From: Nocardia puris
GTDB lineage: Bacteria > Actinomycetota > Actinomycetes > Mycobacteriales > Mycobacteriaceae
Length of the DNA: 64,000 nucleotides
Direction: 5' to 3'
Assembly: GCF_003315035.1 (NCBI RefSeq)
Contig: NZ_QNRE01000011.1
Span: 186,001 to 250,000, forward strand
Every line of letters starts with the position of its first letter. The first letter of the stretch is position 1. The translations under genes were made by a program, and so were the position numbers. Below, piece after piece: positions 43,182 to 54,742 of this stretch. The notes beneath the pieces are model-generated. The model did no database searches. It saw only the letters and a program-made list of their open reading frames with translations, and had not been told where the DNA came from.

Positions 43182-44135
43182 TCAGAAACTCAACCCGCGC
43201 TGCGCCAGCCAGGCGCGCGGGTCGACGTACTGTCCGCCGACGATCACCTCGAAGTGCAGGTGCGGGCCGGTGGAGTCGCCGCGGTTGCCCATGCGGGCGA
43301 TCTGCATACCGGCCGGGACGCGTTCGCCGACCGAGACGAAGAAGTCGTACATGTGCCCGTAGACGGTGATGGCGCCGTCGTCGTGGCGGATGCGCACCCA
43401 CAGGCCGAAGCCCTGCGCGGGCCCCGCGTCGATGACGGTGCCGCCGGCCACGGCGTAGATCGGGGTGCCGATCGGGCCCGCGACGTCGATGCCGTTGTGG
43501 AAGGTGCCCCAGCGGGTGCCGAATCCGGAGGTGAAGACGCCGCGGGTGGGCAGTACGAACCCGCTGCCGCCGGGCAGGATCGAGCCGGGGGGCAGCGGCG
43601 CGGTGCCGCCCATCCAAGGCTGCCATTCGCCCGCGGCCGCGGCGGCCGCCTCGGCTTTCGCCCGCTCCAGCGTGGCGCGGGCCGCGGCGGCGACCACCGC
43701 GGCCTCGCGCAGCCGTTCACCGTTGGCGATGGCGTCGAGGTAGCGGCGCACCGACGGGGGAGTGGACTGCATCTGCTGCGGCTGGGCGAAGAAGACGCGC
43801 TGCGCCTCGTTCGGCCCGGGTGTGCGAGTCGACAGACCCCAGTCGAACGGCGAATCCGCGCCCGCCAGCACGAGCACGGCGATCAACCCGCCGATGAGCA
43901 CGCGATGTTTGCGCAGCAAGGCCCGGTAGTCGCGGCGCTTCTGTTCCTCCCACAGCTCCCGCAGATCGGGGCGCGGACGGTTGCGCAGGTCGTCGACCAT
44001 CCGACGGGCGCGACGCCACAGATCTCGGGCGGTGTGATCTTTCCGGAAAGCGGCGCGCCGATCGGGCGGTATGACCCCGATGCCACCCGCTCCACGTACC
44101 CGATCAAGCCCAGCGCGGCGAGCCTCGTCAAGCAT
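43182..44135 (-). CDS. M23-family metallopeptidase, membrane-anchored
   Basis: The 317-residue protein has a basic cytoplasmic N-terminus of about 65 residues, one membrane span (VLIGGLIAVLVLAGADS), a helical linker, and a C-terminal LytM/M23 domain with zinc ligands in HNGIDVAG (H and D) and HLHFEV, plus VYGHM. M23 enzymes cleave peptidoglycan cross-bridges or act as degenerate activators of amidases. All the expected zinc-binding residues are visible. ATG at 44135 is the best start; the reading frame continues upstream without support. It is divergent from the aminotransferase. Confidence 0.85.
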   Translation of the reverse strand: MLDEARRAGLDRVRGAGGIGVIPPDRRAAFRKDHTARDLWRRARRMVDDLRNRPRPDLRELWEEQKRRDYRALLRKHRVLIGGLIAVLVLAGADSPFDWGLSTRTPGPNEAQRVFFAQPQQMQSTPPSVRRYLDAIANGERLREAAVVAAAARATLERAKAEAAAAAAGEWQPWMGGTAPLPPGSILPGGSGFVLPTRGVFTSGFGTRWGTFHNGIDVAGPIGTPIYAVAGGTVIDAGPAQGFGLWVRIRHDDGAITVYGHMYDFFVSVGERVPAGMQIARMGNRGDSTGPHLHFEVIVGGQYVDPRAWLAQRGLSF

Positions 44136-44248
44136 TACGCACGACCTTAGCCGTGCCGAGTGACCCGGCGCACGGACGAGGGGTGGATGTGGTGCGCAAG
44201 TCGCCATTGCCGGGGTGGGGGCGCGGCGCAGGGTCTACCGTCTGTCGG

Positions 44249-45418
44249 GTGTCTCGAGAATCCCGCCGGTCGACCATTCCGCCGTTCTATGTGATGGACG
44301 TGTGGAAGGCCGCCGCCGAACGCGCCAGAACCCACGGTGACGTGCTCGTCCTCGCGGCGGGCCAGCCCTCCACCCCCGCGCCCGCGCCGGTGCTGCGCGC
44401 CACCAAACTGGCGATCGACGCCGAATTGCTCGGCTACACGGAGACTTTCGGCATCCTCCCGCTGCGCGAGGCCATCGCCGCGCATCACACCGACACCTAC
44501 GGCTACGCCGTCGACCCCGACGACGTCGTAGTGACGACCGGCTCGTCGGGCGCGTTCACGCTGATCTTCCTCGCGGCCTTCGACGTGGGCGACACGGTGG
44601 TGGTCGCCCGCCCCGGCTACCCCGCCTACCGCAACACCCTGGCCGCGCTCGGCTGCCGGGTGGTCGAACTCGACTGCGGACCCGATACCCGGTTCCAGCC
44701 GACGGTCGCCATGCTGGAGGCGCTGCCGGAGCCGCCCGCCGGCCTGGTGGTGGCCAGCCCGGCCAACCCGACGGGCACCATGATCGCCCCCGACGAGCTC
44801 GCGGCGCTGGCCCGCTGGTGCGACACGCACGGCACGCTGCTGATCTCGGATGAGATCTATCACGGCATCACCTACGAGACGGCGGGCTCGGATCAACACA
44901 CATCGTCCGCCTGGGAAACATCGCGCGAATCCGTGGTTATCGGCTCGGTGTCCAAGTACTTCTCCATGACGGGGTGGCGGCTCGGCTGGATGCTCGCGCC
45001 CACCGGCCTGCGCCCGGCGCTACAGCGCTTGGCGTCGAATATGACGGTCTGCCCGCCCGCGATCTCGCAATACGCGGCGCTGCACGCCTTCGGCCCGGAC
45101 GCGAAGTCCGAGCTGGACGGACACGTTCGCCGTTATGCCGTGAACCGCCAACTGCTTTTGGAAGGGCTGCCGAAGATCGGCATCACCGACTTGGCCCCCG
45201 CCGACGGAGCCTTCTACGCATACGCCGATATCGGCCACCTCACCGACGACTCCCGCAAGTGGTGTGCCGAGGTCCTCGACCACACCGGTGTGGCGCTCTC
45301 GCCCGGCATCGATTTCGACACTGTCAATGGGCATCGCACCGTTCGCTTCTCGTTTGCCGGAGCCACCGCGGACATCGCCGAGGCGCTGGCCCGTCTGGGT
45401 CGCCATACCGGTGCCTGA
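44249..45418 (+). CDS. Class I PLP-dependent aminotransferase
   Basis: The 389-residue protein has the aspartate-aminotransferase fold: AAGQPSTPAPAPV, TTGSSGAFTLIFLAAFDVGD, ARPGYPAYRN, SPANPTGTM, DEIYHGITY and the PLP lysine in SVSKYFSMTGWRLGW (about residues 231-245). This variant resembles actinobacterial AspC/DapC-type and N-succinyldiaminopimelate aminotransferases; the exact substrate cannot be read. GTG at 44249 is chosen because the conserved N-terminus begins there. It is convergent with nothing; a TetR gene follows 129 bp later. Confidence 0.85.
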   Translation: MSRESRRSTIPPFYVMDVWKAAAERARTHGDVLVLAAGQPSTPAPAPVLRATKLAIDAELLGYTETFGILPLREAIAAHHTDTYGYAVDPDDVVVTTGSSGAFTLIFLAAFDVGDTVVVARPGYPAYRNTLAALGCRVVELDCGPDTRFQPTVAMLEALPEPPAGLVVASPANPTGTMIAPDELAALARWCDTHGTLLISDEIYHGITYETAGSDQHTSSAWETSRESVVIGSVSKYFSMTGWRLGWMLAPTGLRPALQRLASNMTVCPPAISQYAALHAFGPDAKSELDGHVRRYAVNRQLLLEGLPKIGITDLAPADGAFYAYADIGHLTDDSRKWCAEVLDHTGVALSPGIDFDTVNGHRTVRFSFAGATADIAEALARLGRHTGA

Positions 45419-45547
45419 AGCGCTTGCCCGGCAACAAGTTTCCGCAGTCCGGCACCAGGAAGCCGCAGATGGGGTAAAACAACGGTGGCTGGGTTTCCAC
45501 TCTCGATTTCGCACGGATGAACTGATGACGACTGGCACGATGGCACG

Positions 45548-46234
45548 GTGATAACCGCGACGACCCCGAAAGGCGAACGGCGTCGCCAGGCTCTGGTAGC
45601 GGCCGCCGCCGAGTTGTTACTCGAAGGCGGATTCGATGCGGTGCGGCATCGTTCGGTCGCGACGCGCGCGGACCTACCGCTCGCCTCGACCACCTACTAC
45701 TTCGAATCCCTGGAAGACCTGATCGCCCGCGCGGTCGAATTCAGCGGCAACGCGGAACTGGAGGCCATGCGCCGCCGGGTCGGCGAGGTGAGCCACCGCC
45801 GCCGCGGCGCCGAGGCCACCGTGGACCTGGTGCTCGACCTGCTGGTCGGACCGGACGGCCCCGACGAGAACACGCACGGTCACCTCATCGCCCGCTACGA
45901 GCGGTCGGTCGCCTCCGCCCGCCACCCCGAACTACGCGAGGTCCAGCTGCGGTTGCGCGCGCAGCTGGACGAGCTGCTCGCCGACGCGCTGCGCCGCTCC
46001 GACCGGTCGGTGCGGCCCGAGCAACTGCGCCGACTGGTCGCGGTCGTGGACGGCGCGGTGGTCGCCGCGCTCACCGAGAGCAACCCCGAACCGCGCCGGA
46101 TGGCGCGCGGCGCGCTGCTCGAGGTGATCGACATCGTCGCACCGCCGCTACGCGGGGAACACGCCGACGGACACCCGCGCGGCCCGCTGAACTCGACGTC
46201 CGGGCAAACCGACAGGTTCCGGCCACTAGACTGA
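45548..46234 (+). CDS. TetR-family transcriptional regulator
   Basis: The 228-residue protein has the TetR N-terminal DNA-binding helices (ERRRQALVAAAAELLLEGGFDAVRHRSVATRADLPLASTTYYFESLEDLIARAVEF in short pieces: RHRSVATRA and TTYYFESLEDL) and a helical ligand domain. The C-terminal ends in a disordered tail. Target and ligand are unknown. The start is GTG at 45548. The gene ends 6 bp before purB, so the two may be cotranscribed. Confidence 0.85.
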   Translation: MITATTPKGERRRQALVAAAAELLLEGGFDAVRHRSVATRADLPLASTTYYFESLEDLIARAVEFSGNAELEAMRRRVGEVSHRRRGAEATVDLVLDLLVGPDGPDENTHGHLIARYERSVASARHPELREVQLRLRAQLDELLADALRRSDRSVRPEQLRRLVAVVDGAVVAALTESNPEPRRMARGALLEVIDIVAPPLRGEHADGHPRGPLNSTSGQTDRFRPLD

Positions 46235-46240
46235 CCAGAC

Positions 46241-47662
46241 GTGAGTCTCGTCCCGAATGTCCTCGCCACCCGTTACGCCAGTCCGCAGCTGGTGCGCCTG
46301 TGGTCGCCGGAGCACAAGATCGTGCTGGAGCGGCGGCTCTGGCTGGAGGTGCTGCGCGCGCAGTCGGAACTCGGGATCGAGGTGCCCGAGGGTGTGCTCG
46401 CCGATTACGAGCGAGTCATCGACCACGTCGACCTGGCCTCCATCGCCGAACGCGAACGGGTCACGCGCCACGACGTGAAGGCGCGCATCGAGGAGTTCAA
46501 CGCCCTCGCCGGGCACGAGCACGTGCACAAGGGCATGACCAGCCGCGATCTCACCGAGAACGTGGAGCAGTTGCAGATCCGGCTCTCGCTCGAGCACGTG
46601 CACGCCCACGGCGTGGCGATCGCGGCGCGGCTGGCCGAGCGCGCCGCCGAATACCAGACCCTGGTGATGGCGGGCCGGTCGCACAACGTGGCCGCCCAGG
46701 CCACCACCCTCGGCAAGCGGTTCGCCTCCGCCGCCGACGAGCTGCTGATCGCGCTGACCCGGTTGCGGGAGCTGATCGACCGCTACCCGCTGCGCGGGAT
46801 CAAGGGTCCGATGGGCACCGCCCAGGACATGCTCGACCTGCTCGGCGGCGACGCGGCCAAGCTCGCGACGCTCGAGCAGCAGGTGGCGCGCCACCTCGGA
46901 TTCGCGACCGTGCTCACCAGCGTGGGCCAGGTGTATCCGCGCTCGCTGGACCACGATGTGCTGTCGGCGCTGGTGCAGGTGGGCGCCGGGCCGTCGTCGT
47001 TCGCGCACACCATCCGGCTGATGGCGGGGCACGAGCTGGTCACCGAGGGCTTCCAGCCCGGTCAGGTGGGCAGTTCGGCGATGCCGCACAAGATGAACAC
47101 CCGCTCCTGCGAGCGCGTCAACGGGTTGCAGGTGGTGTTGCGCGGGTACGCGTCGATGGCCGCCGAACTGGCCGGCGCGCAGTGGAACGAGGGTGACGTG
47201 TTCTGCTCGGTGGTGCGCCGTGTCGCGCTGCCCGACGCGTTCTTCGCCGTCGACGGGATGATGGAGACCTTCCTGACGGTGCTCGCCGAATTCGGCGCCT
47301 ACCCGGCCGTGATCTCCCGCGAACTGGACCGCTACCTGCCGTTCCTGGCCACCACCCGGATCCTGATCGCCGCCGTGCGCGCGGGCGTGGGCCGCGAGAC
47401 CGCGCACGAGGTCATCAAGGAGCACGCCGTGGCCGTCGCCCTCGCCATGCGCGAACAGGGCCGCGAACCCGACCTGCTCGACCGCCTCGCCGCCGACGAC
47501 CGCCTCCCCCTCGACCGCGCCGCCCTCGACCAAGCCCTCGCCGACAAGTCCGCCTTCGTCGGCGCCGCCCCCGACCAAACCGCCGAGGTCGTGGCGCAGG
47601 TCCAGAAGCTCGTGGACGCGTACCCGGAAGCCGCCCGCTACACCCCTTCGCCGATCCTCTAG
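46241..47662 (+). CDS. purB: Adenylosuccinate lyase
   Basis: The 473-residue enzyme of the fumarase/aspartase superfamily catalyses two steps of purine synthesis (SAICAR to AICAR and adenylosuccinate to AMP). Visible: VTRHDVKARIEEF, HKGMTSRDLTENVEQ, the catalytic HNVAAQATTLGKRF segment and the signature GSSAMPHKMNTRSCER (about residues 281-296). The start is GTG at 46241. The C-terminal domain ends RYTPSPIL. Confidence 0.95.
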   Translation: MSLVPNVLATRYASPQLVRLWSPEHKIVLERRLWLEVLRAQSELGIEVPEGVLADYERVIDHVDLASIAERERVTRHDVKARIEEFNALAGHEHVHKGMTSRDLTENVEQLQIRLSLEHVHAHGVAIAARLAERAAEYQTLVMAGRSHNVAAQATTLGKRFASAADELLIALTRLRELIDRYPLRGIKGPMGTAQDMLDLLGGDAAKLATLEQQVARHLGFATVLTSVGQVYPRSLDHDVLSALVQVGAGPSSFAHTIRLMAGHELVTEGFQPGQVGSSAMPHKMNTRSCERVNGLQVVLRGYASMAAELAGAQWNEGDVFCSVVRRVALPDAFFAVDGMMETFLTVLAEFGAYPAVISRELDRYLPFLATTRILIAAVRAGVGRETAHEVIKEHAVAVALAMREQGREPDLLDRLAADDRLPLDRAALDQALADKSAFVGAAPDQTAEVVAQVQKLVDAYPEAARYTPSPIL

Positions 47663-47726
47663 CGCGCCATAGGGTTTCGGCGCTGCCCGCGCGCCGGTGC
47701 GATAGCGGAAGGGTATCGTCGCGCGG

Positions 47727-48259
47727 GTGCCCATCCACGCCTTCGTCGACGAGTCGATCCGCAAGGACCGCTACATCCTGTGCGCCGCACTGATTCCCGA
47801 GAATCGCCTCGGCCATGCTCGTTCGGTCGTCAAGGACTACCTGCTACCGGGCCAACGGCGATGGCATTTCAATCACGAACCTGAGCAGCGACGCCGCCGG
47901 ATACTCGAGGCGATGGCGCGATGCTCCACCGTAGGTGTGGCCGTCTACGAGGGCCGAGGCCCTGAAATCTCGACGCGGCGGGCGTGTCTCGAAGCGCTCG
48001 TGCTGGACCTCGTCGCCACCGATGCATCGCGGTTGGTCATCGAATCGCGGGCGGGGCAGGACCACCGGGACCGGCACTGTATCGCGGAGGTTCTCGCCAG
48101 GAAGCCGACGAACCTCTCGTACACGCATCTGCCGCCGCACAGTGACCCGGCACTGTGGTGGCCCGATGCGGTGGCTCGTTCGGCGCAGGGAGCAGATGGA
48201 AACAGGTCGTCGCTCCACTGATTCGCATCTGCGTTGACGTCGACAAACCACGTCGATGA
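47727..48259 (+). pseudogene. DUF3800-like protein broken by a frameshift near its end
   Basis: GTG 47727 opens a DUF3800-like protein: PIHAFVDESIRKDRYILCAALIP, GQRRWHFNHEPEQRRRRIL, and the acidic residues typical of this RNase H-like family. After WWPDAVARS the frame changes to a poor tail that stops at 48221. The +2 frame instead reads AGSRWKQVVAPLIRICVDVDKPRR and stops at 48259, which looks like a genuine C-terminus. A one-base deletion around 48181-48185 explains this. So the gene is either a recent pseudogene or contains a sequencing error. Neighbours do not suggest a function. Confidence 0.7.
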
Positions 48260-48572
48260 AACGCGAAACCCGACCGCCCACCGTCCGGTGAAGAGTCGGG
48301 TTCACTTCTTCCAGCTAGTGCCGGAAGCTGATGTCAGCTTATCACTCGGGATTGTCGCGTTCGAGCCATTTCGAGTGGCGGCAACTTCGCAGTGCGTTCG
48401 GACTGGAGGTTGAGAGAGCGGTGCGTGATGTCGTGTGGGAAGCCAACGCCTTCGGCGTATTGCTCGGCAGTAGGTACCAATTCCACAGGAGTGCAGTCGG
48501 GCCGGTTCTGGGCGCGTGTGTCCGGGTGCCCGTTGGAGTCCGCCGGGACGGCGGGGTTCGTTAGGGTGCGGT
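48260..48572. other. Gene-poor stretch with terminator hairpin
   Basis: AACCCGAC (48267-48274) pairs with GTCGGGTT (48295-48302) and is followed by a T-rich TTCTT, a plausible terminator for the broken DUF3800-like gene. The rest of the 313 bp has lower GC and no convincing gene; an open frame from 48331 to 48564 has no ribosome site. Confidence 0.5.
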
Positions 48573-49016
48573 GTGGATCCCTACACGATTTTCGCGGAGA
48601 TCATTGCGGGGCGGGCGCCGGCGTCGAAGGTGTATGAGGACGATGACGTGGTCGCGTTCATGGATATTCGGCCGGTGACGCCGGGGCATCTGTTGGTGGT
48701 GCCGCGGGTGCCGGCGCGCAACCTCGCGGAGTTGGACCTGGAGGTGGGCGGGAAGCTGTTTCAGGTGGGGCAGCGGTTGGCGGCGGCGCTGCGGGAGAGC
48801 GAGGTGGCCTGCGACGGGGTGAACTTCTTCCTGGCGGACGGGGTGACGGCCGGGCAGGAGGTGTTCCATGTGCACCTGCACGTCATCCCGCGCACACCGG
48901 GTGACGGATTCGGGTTGCGGGCGCGTCCCACCAGCCCGCACCGCGCCGATCTGGACTATCTGGCGGGGTCGATCCGGGGCGCTCTGGATAGAGTGGACCG
49001 GTCCGGGGGCCTGTGA
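48573..49016 (+). CDS. HIT-family protein
   Basis: The 147-residue protein begins DPYTIFAEIIAGRAPASKVYEDDDVVAFMDIRPVTPGH and has the triad in VFHVHLHVIPR. It is longer at the C-terminus than the HIT protein at 40765. Like that one it probably cleaves a nucleotide phosphoramidate or polyphosphate. GTG at 48573 gives the family start. Confidence 0.87.
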   Translation: MDPYTIFAEIIAGRAPASKVYEDDDVVAFMDIRPVTPGHLLVVPRVPARNLAELDLEVGGKLFQVGQRLAAALRESEVACDGVNFFLADGVTAGQEVFHVHLHVIPRTPGDGFGLRARPTSPHRADLDYLAGSIRGALDRVDRSGGL

Positions 49017-49150
49017 CACATGGTGCGGACGGGAAAGCTGTTCTGTACCGTGCAGTTTGCTGTGGAAACGCCCGATGGCGATTCGCCACCGGGACGCCCC
49101 CGGCTCGAGATACGTTGAATGCCATTGTCATGCGGTGATGGAGGTTGGTA

Positions 49151-50110
49151 GTGCGGCGTTACAGAGTTGCTGTTGCAGTGCTGGCCCTGGCGATCGCCAT
49201 GCTGGGACCTTCGATGATCGACCCCGCTCCCGCGTCGGCCGCCCAGGTCGTTCGCATCGATCGGCTCAGCCCGACGCGCTCGGCCGTCTGGGTCGATTCG
49301 CCCGCGATGCGCAGCACCATCCAGGTGCAGGTGCTGCACCCGGCGGGCGGCGGCGCGCGCCCCGCGTACTACCTGCTCGACGGCCTCGACCCGGGTGTCG
49401 GCCAGAGCACCTGGACCAACGCGACCGACGCGGAGGCCTTCTTCCGCGGTAAGAACGTCAACGTGGTGCTGCCGATCGGCGGCCAGGCCGGCTACTACAC
49501 CGACTGGCTCCACGACGACCCGAAGTTCGGGCGCTACAAGTGGGAGACGTTCCTGACCCGCGAACTGCCGCCCATCATCAACGGCGAGTTCAACGGCAAC
49601 GGGGTGAACGGCATCGGCGGCCTCTCCATGGGCGGCAACGCGGCCTTCATCCTCGCGGCGCGCCACCCGCACCTGTACCGGGCGGTCGCCGGCTACAGCG
49701 CCTGCCCCGACACCAGCCTGGCCACCGGCGCGGTGATGTTCTCCATCGCCAACCGCGGCGGCAACCCGCTCAACATGTGGGGCCCGCCCGGCAGCCCCGA
49801 ATGGGCCGCCCACGATCCGGCGCTCATGCTGGATCGCCTGCGCGGCAAGGCGATCTACCTCGCCACCGGCACCGGCATCCCCGGACCGTACGAGGCGCAG
49901 ATCAAACCGCAGCTGGCGGAGAACATCTTCCTCGGCGGCCCGGTGGAGGTCGGCGTCAACATCTGCGTGGTCGGCTTCGAGCAGAAACTGCGCGCCGCCG
50001 CCATCCCCGCCCGCCTGGACTACAGCCCGGTCGGCACCCACTCCTGGTCCTACTGGCAGGACCACCTGCACCGCTCCTGGCCCACCATCGGCCCGGCCCT
50101 CGGGGCGTAG
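49151..50110 (+). CDS. Secreted mycolyltransferase/esterase, antigen-85 family
   Basis: The 319-residue protein has a signal peptide (VAVAVLALAIAMLGPSMIDPAPASA, cut after ASA) and the antigen-85 alpha/beta-hydrolase domain: YYLLDGLDPGVGQSTWTNATDAEAFF, LPIGGQAGYYTDWL, nucleophile serine in GGLSMGGNAAF (about S159), and a C-terminal GTHSWSYWQDHL with the catalytic histidine. These enzymes move mycolic acids between trehalose and arabinogalactan. GTG at 49151 has GGAGG upstream; TTG at 49145 is an alternative. Confidence 0.9.
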   Translation: MRRYRVAVAVLALAIAMLGPSMIDPAPASAAQVVRIDRLSPTRSAVWVDSPAMRSTIQVQVLHPAGGGARPAYYLLDGLDPGVGQSTWTNATDAEAFFRGKNVNVVLPIGGQAGYYTDWLHDDPKFGRYKWETFLTRELPPIINGEFNGNGVNGIGGLSMGGNAAFILAARHPHLYRAVAGYSACPDTSLATGAVMFSIANRGGNPLNMWGPPGSPEWAAHDPALMLDRLRGKAIYLATGTGIPGPYEAQIKPQLAENIFLGGPVEVGVNICVVGFEQKLRAAAIPARLDYSPVGTHSWSYWQDHLHRSWPTIGPALGA

Positions 50111-50161
50111 ACCCGGTTCGCTGTCCGCCGCTCGGGGCCTGAACCCGGGCGGCGGACTCGA

Positions 50162-51193
50162 CTACGACCGGAACATCCGTCGGGACGTCACCACCGCCCC
50201 GAGGACAATCACCACACCCGCCCCGAGCAGGATCGGCCCCGCCGGCGCCCCGAGGATGGTCATGTCCTCGGTGCGGTGGATGCGGCGGCGGTAGTCGGTG
50301 TCTTCGGCGGCCGGGGCGAAGGTGAAGTCGGTGGTGATCTCGGCGGGTTCGCGGATGGCGATCCACATCTCTGTCAGGTAGTCGTGCCCGTCGGCGAGCA
50401 GTTCGCGCAGCGCGGGATCGTCGGTGTCGGTGATGCGCCCGGCGAAGTCGACGCCGACGCGCTGGGACGCGGCGTCGGCGTCGGTGCGTTCGAGGCGGTG
50501 TTCGCCGAGCAGGTAGAGCCGCACCGACTGCGGCTCGCGCGCCGCCGCCGACATGCGCATCGGGTAGACGAAACGGTCGGAGTCGAAGGTGAGGCGCACC
50601 GGGTCCAGCGCGCCGTCCAGCGGCGCGTCGGCGACCAGGCGCATGGCGACGAACGACCAGCCCTCGCGCAGGTAGGGCTCCAGCGTGGCGGTCACCTCGG
50701 GCCGCAGCTCGTAGCCGTTCTCGTCGAGCCACGCGCGCACGCCGTCGAGCGCGCCGCCGGTGAGCGTGGTCGCCTCCAGCGGACCGAGCGTGACCTGTTC
50801 GAGCACGGTCGGCGCGCTGCCCGGCGCACCTCCCGAGGCATCCCCGCGCTGGTCGGCGAACCAGCGCCGGTCGGTGACGATCTCCGGTTCGGTCAGGCGC
50901 TCGAGCTCGCGGAACGTGTCCGACGACCCCGCCTCCACCCGCGCCGGCGTGGGAGTGGGCACCAGCAGCGCCGCCTCCTCGGCCCCGCCGCCCAGCGCCA
51001 GCTGCATGAGGATGGTCTCGCGCACCCCGTCCCAGCGCACCACCGCGACTTCGTTGCGCACGGTCGCGGTGTCGCCGGGACTCACGATGCCGCCGCAGGC
51101 GCACGCGGAAACAGGTGCGAGCGCACCGATTCCGGCCGACGCGCACAACACCGCCGCCACCGTCGCGAACCGGGCGACCAGGATCGAGCGCAT
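50162..51193 (-). CDS. DUF2330 exported membrane protein
   Basis: The 343-residue protein has a signal peptide (LVARFATVAAVLCASAGIGALAPVSA) directly followed by CACGGIVSPGD, the typical DUF2330 start, a large extracytoplasmic domain and a C-terminal membrane span (ILLGAGVVIVLGAVVTS) with a short basic tail. The family's function is unknown. ATG at 51193 is chosen by the signal peptide; the longer frame to 51562 is not supported. It is convergent with the antigen-85-like gene. Confidence 0.8.
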   Translation of the reverse strand: MRSILVARFATVAAVLCASAGIGALAPVSACACGGIVSPGDTATVRNEVAVVRWDGVRETILMQLALGGGAEEAALLVPTPTPARVEAGSSDTFRELERLTEPEIVTDRRWFADQRGDASGGAPGSAPTVLEQVTLGPLEATTLTGGALDGVRAWLDENGYELRPEVTATLEPYLREGWSFVAMRLVADAPLDGALDPVRLTFDSDRFVYPMRMSAAAREPQSVRLYLLGEHRLERTDADAASQRVGVDFAGRITDTDDPALRELLADGHDYLTEMWIAIREPAEITTDFTFAPAAEDTDYRRRIHRTEDMTILGAPAGPILLGAGVVIVLGAVVTSRRMFRS

Positions 51194-51524
51194 GCGCGCG
51201 AGCGTACTGCGCCCGGAGCGGCTCGGCACCTCGATCGAAGGACACTCGGGGGCACGGCCGGCGCGCCGGCGCGGTTCGACTGGCGCGAGTGGCTCGGCGG
51301 ACGTCGTCTCGAACGAGGTCGCCGAGCCCGCCTGCCTGACGTGCCCTCCCGCAAGACTGTGGCACGGCTGTCGGACGGCCCGCCGCGACACCCGCGTGCC
51401 GATCGCGCGCCGGAGCGCTGGGCTACTCGGTCGCCTCGCGCAGGATGGCACCCGCGCCCGCTGATCGCGCAGGGCGAAACGCACGCGCCGCTGCGCCACC
51501 GGCGCGAACAGTAGGGTGGAGCGC
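51194..51524. other. Intergenic stretch between divergent genes
   Basis: No gene or clear repeat is seen in these 331 bp; open frames here are shadow-like arginine/serine sequence. It must contain the promoters of the DUF2330 gene and the oligopeptidase. Confidence 0.4.
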
Positions 51525-53672
<2,148 letters not shown>

Positions 53673-53773
53673 ACCGGTGGTGATGGCCGGGGGCTATCAC
53701 CCGTGACGGGCTGTTCGTCGGCTGGTCATGTGGGTTGCACGGGGTGGTCATATCGGGCGGGCATCGTGGAGGC

Positions 53774-54475
53774 ATGAACGCTGAGCTGATCGTGTCCGTG
53801 TCGGGGATCCGGGACACCACGCGCGATGCCGCGATCGAGTTCGCCGCGGAGATGGATCGCCGGGACGTGCGGTTGTCGCTGCTGGTGGCGCCCCGGTTGA
53901 AGGGGAAGTACCGGCTGGTGGACGATCCCGCGACGCAGTCGTGGCTGCGCGGCAGGCGGGCGCGCGGCGACGCGATCGTGCTGCACGGATACGACCAGGC
54001 CGCCACCAAACGCCGTCGCGCCGAGTTCGCCACGCTGCCCCGGCACGAGGCGCGGCTGCGGCTCACCGCCGCCGACCGGGTGATGGAGCGGGTGGAACTG
54101 CGCACCCGCCTGTTCGCCGCGCCGCGCTGGGACGCGTCGGCGGGCGCCGTCGCGGCGCTGCCCGAGGTGGGCTTCCGCCTGGCCCTCGGCCTCACCACCA
54201 TCCACGATCTGGAGCGCAACACCGCGCAGCGGGCTCGCGTCTACGGCATCGGCGAGGGGTTCCGCGCCGAACCGTGGTGGTGCCGTGCGCTCGTGCTGGG
54301 CGCGGCCCGCACGGCGCGGCGGGGCGGTGTGCTGCGGCTGGCGATCTCGGCGGCGCAGCTCCAACGCTCCGGCCCCCGCCAGGCCGTGCTCGACGCCGTC
54401 GACCTGGCGCTCTACCACGGCGCGCACAGTGAGGTCTACCGCTGGGAACCACTCGACCTCGTGCGCGCCGCCTGA
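53774..54475 (+). CDS. Polysaccharide-deacetylase-like protein (DUF2334 type)
   Basis: The 233-residue protein starts AELIVSVSGIRDTTRDAAIEFA and contains LHGYDQ (the conserved metal-site HGY motif of the NodB-like DUF2334 family) and APRWDAS. The fold is that of carbohydrate esterases, but some catalytic residues cannot be confirmed. ATG at 53774 has GTGGAGG upstream. It is convergent with the gad remnant; a perfect hairpin follows. Confidence 0.75.
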   Translation: MNAELIVSVSGIRDTTRDAAIEFAAEMDRRDVRLSLLVAPRLKGKYRLVDDPATQSWLRGRRARGDAIVLHGYDQAATKRRRAEFATLPRHEARLRLTAADRVMERVELRTRLFAAPRWDASAGAVAALPEVGFRLALGLTTIHDLERNTAQRARVYGIGEGFRAEPWWCRALVLGAARTARRGGVLRLAISAAQLQRSGPRQAVLDAVDLALYHGAHSEVYRWEPLDLVRAA

Positions 54476-54489
54476 GACCAGCCCGCACC

Positions 54490-54533
54490 GGCGCTGCCGC
54501 CCCGAACACGGCGAAAACCGGGGCGGCAGCGCC
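54490..54533. terminator. Terminator between the deacetylase gene and gad
   Basis: GGCGCTGCCGCCCC (54490-54503) pairs perfectly with GGGGCGGCAGCGCC (54520-54533), 14 bp, with a 16-nt loop. Confidence 0.8.
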
Positions 54534-54742
54534 ACTCTCACCGATCCGGCACTCCGCGCGCGATGCGGGCACCGCCGCACCGATGCCGCTCCGGTCGGCT
54601 CGAAGCCGAGCGGATGCGCAGGTCGATGCGCTCGCGCTCCTCGGCGCGCGCACGGACGGCGGAGCGGCTGGCCTCGAGTTCTTCGAGAGTGGGCCTGGCG
54701 TCGGCGAAGGTCGTGGCGGCGTCGAGCAGGATGACGCGGCCC

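Noticed and set aside
45525..45551. Eight-codon reading frame overlapping the TetR gene start
   Set aside because: ATG 45525 ends at TGA 45549-45551 overlapping the GTG at 45548, which could be a leader peptide, but there is no ribosome site or attenuator structure to support it.
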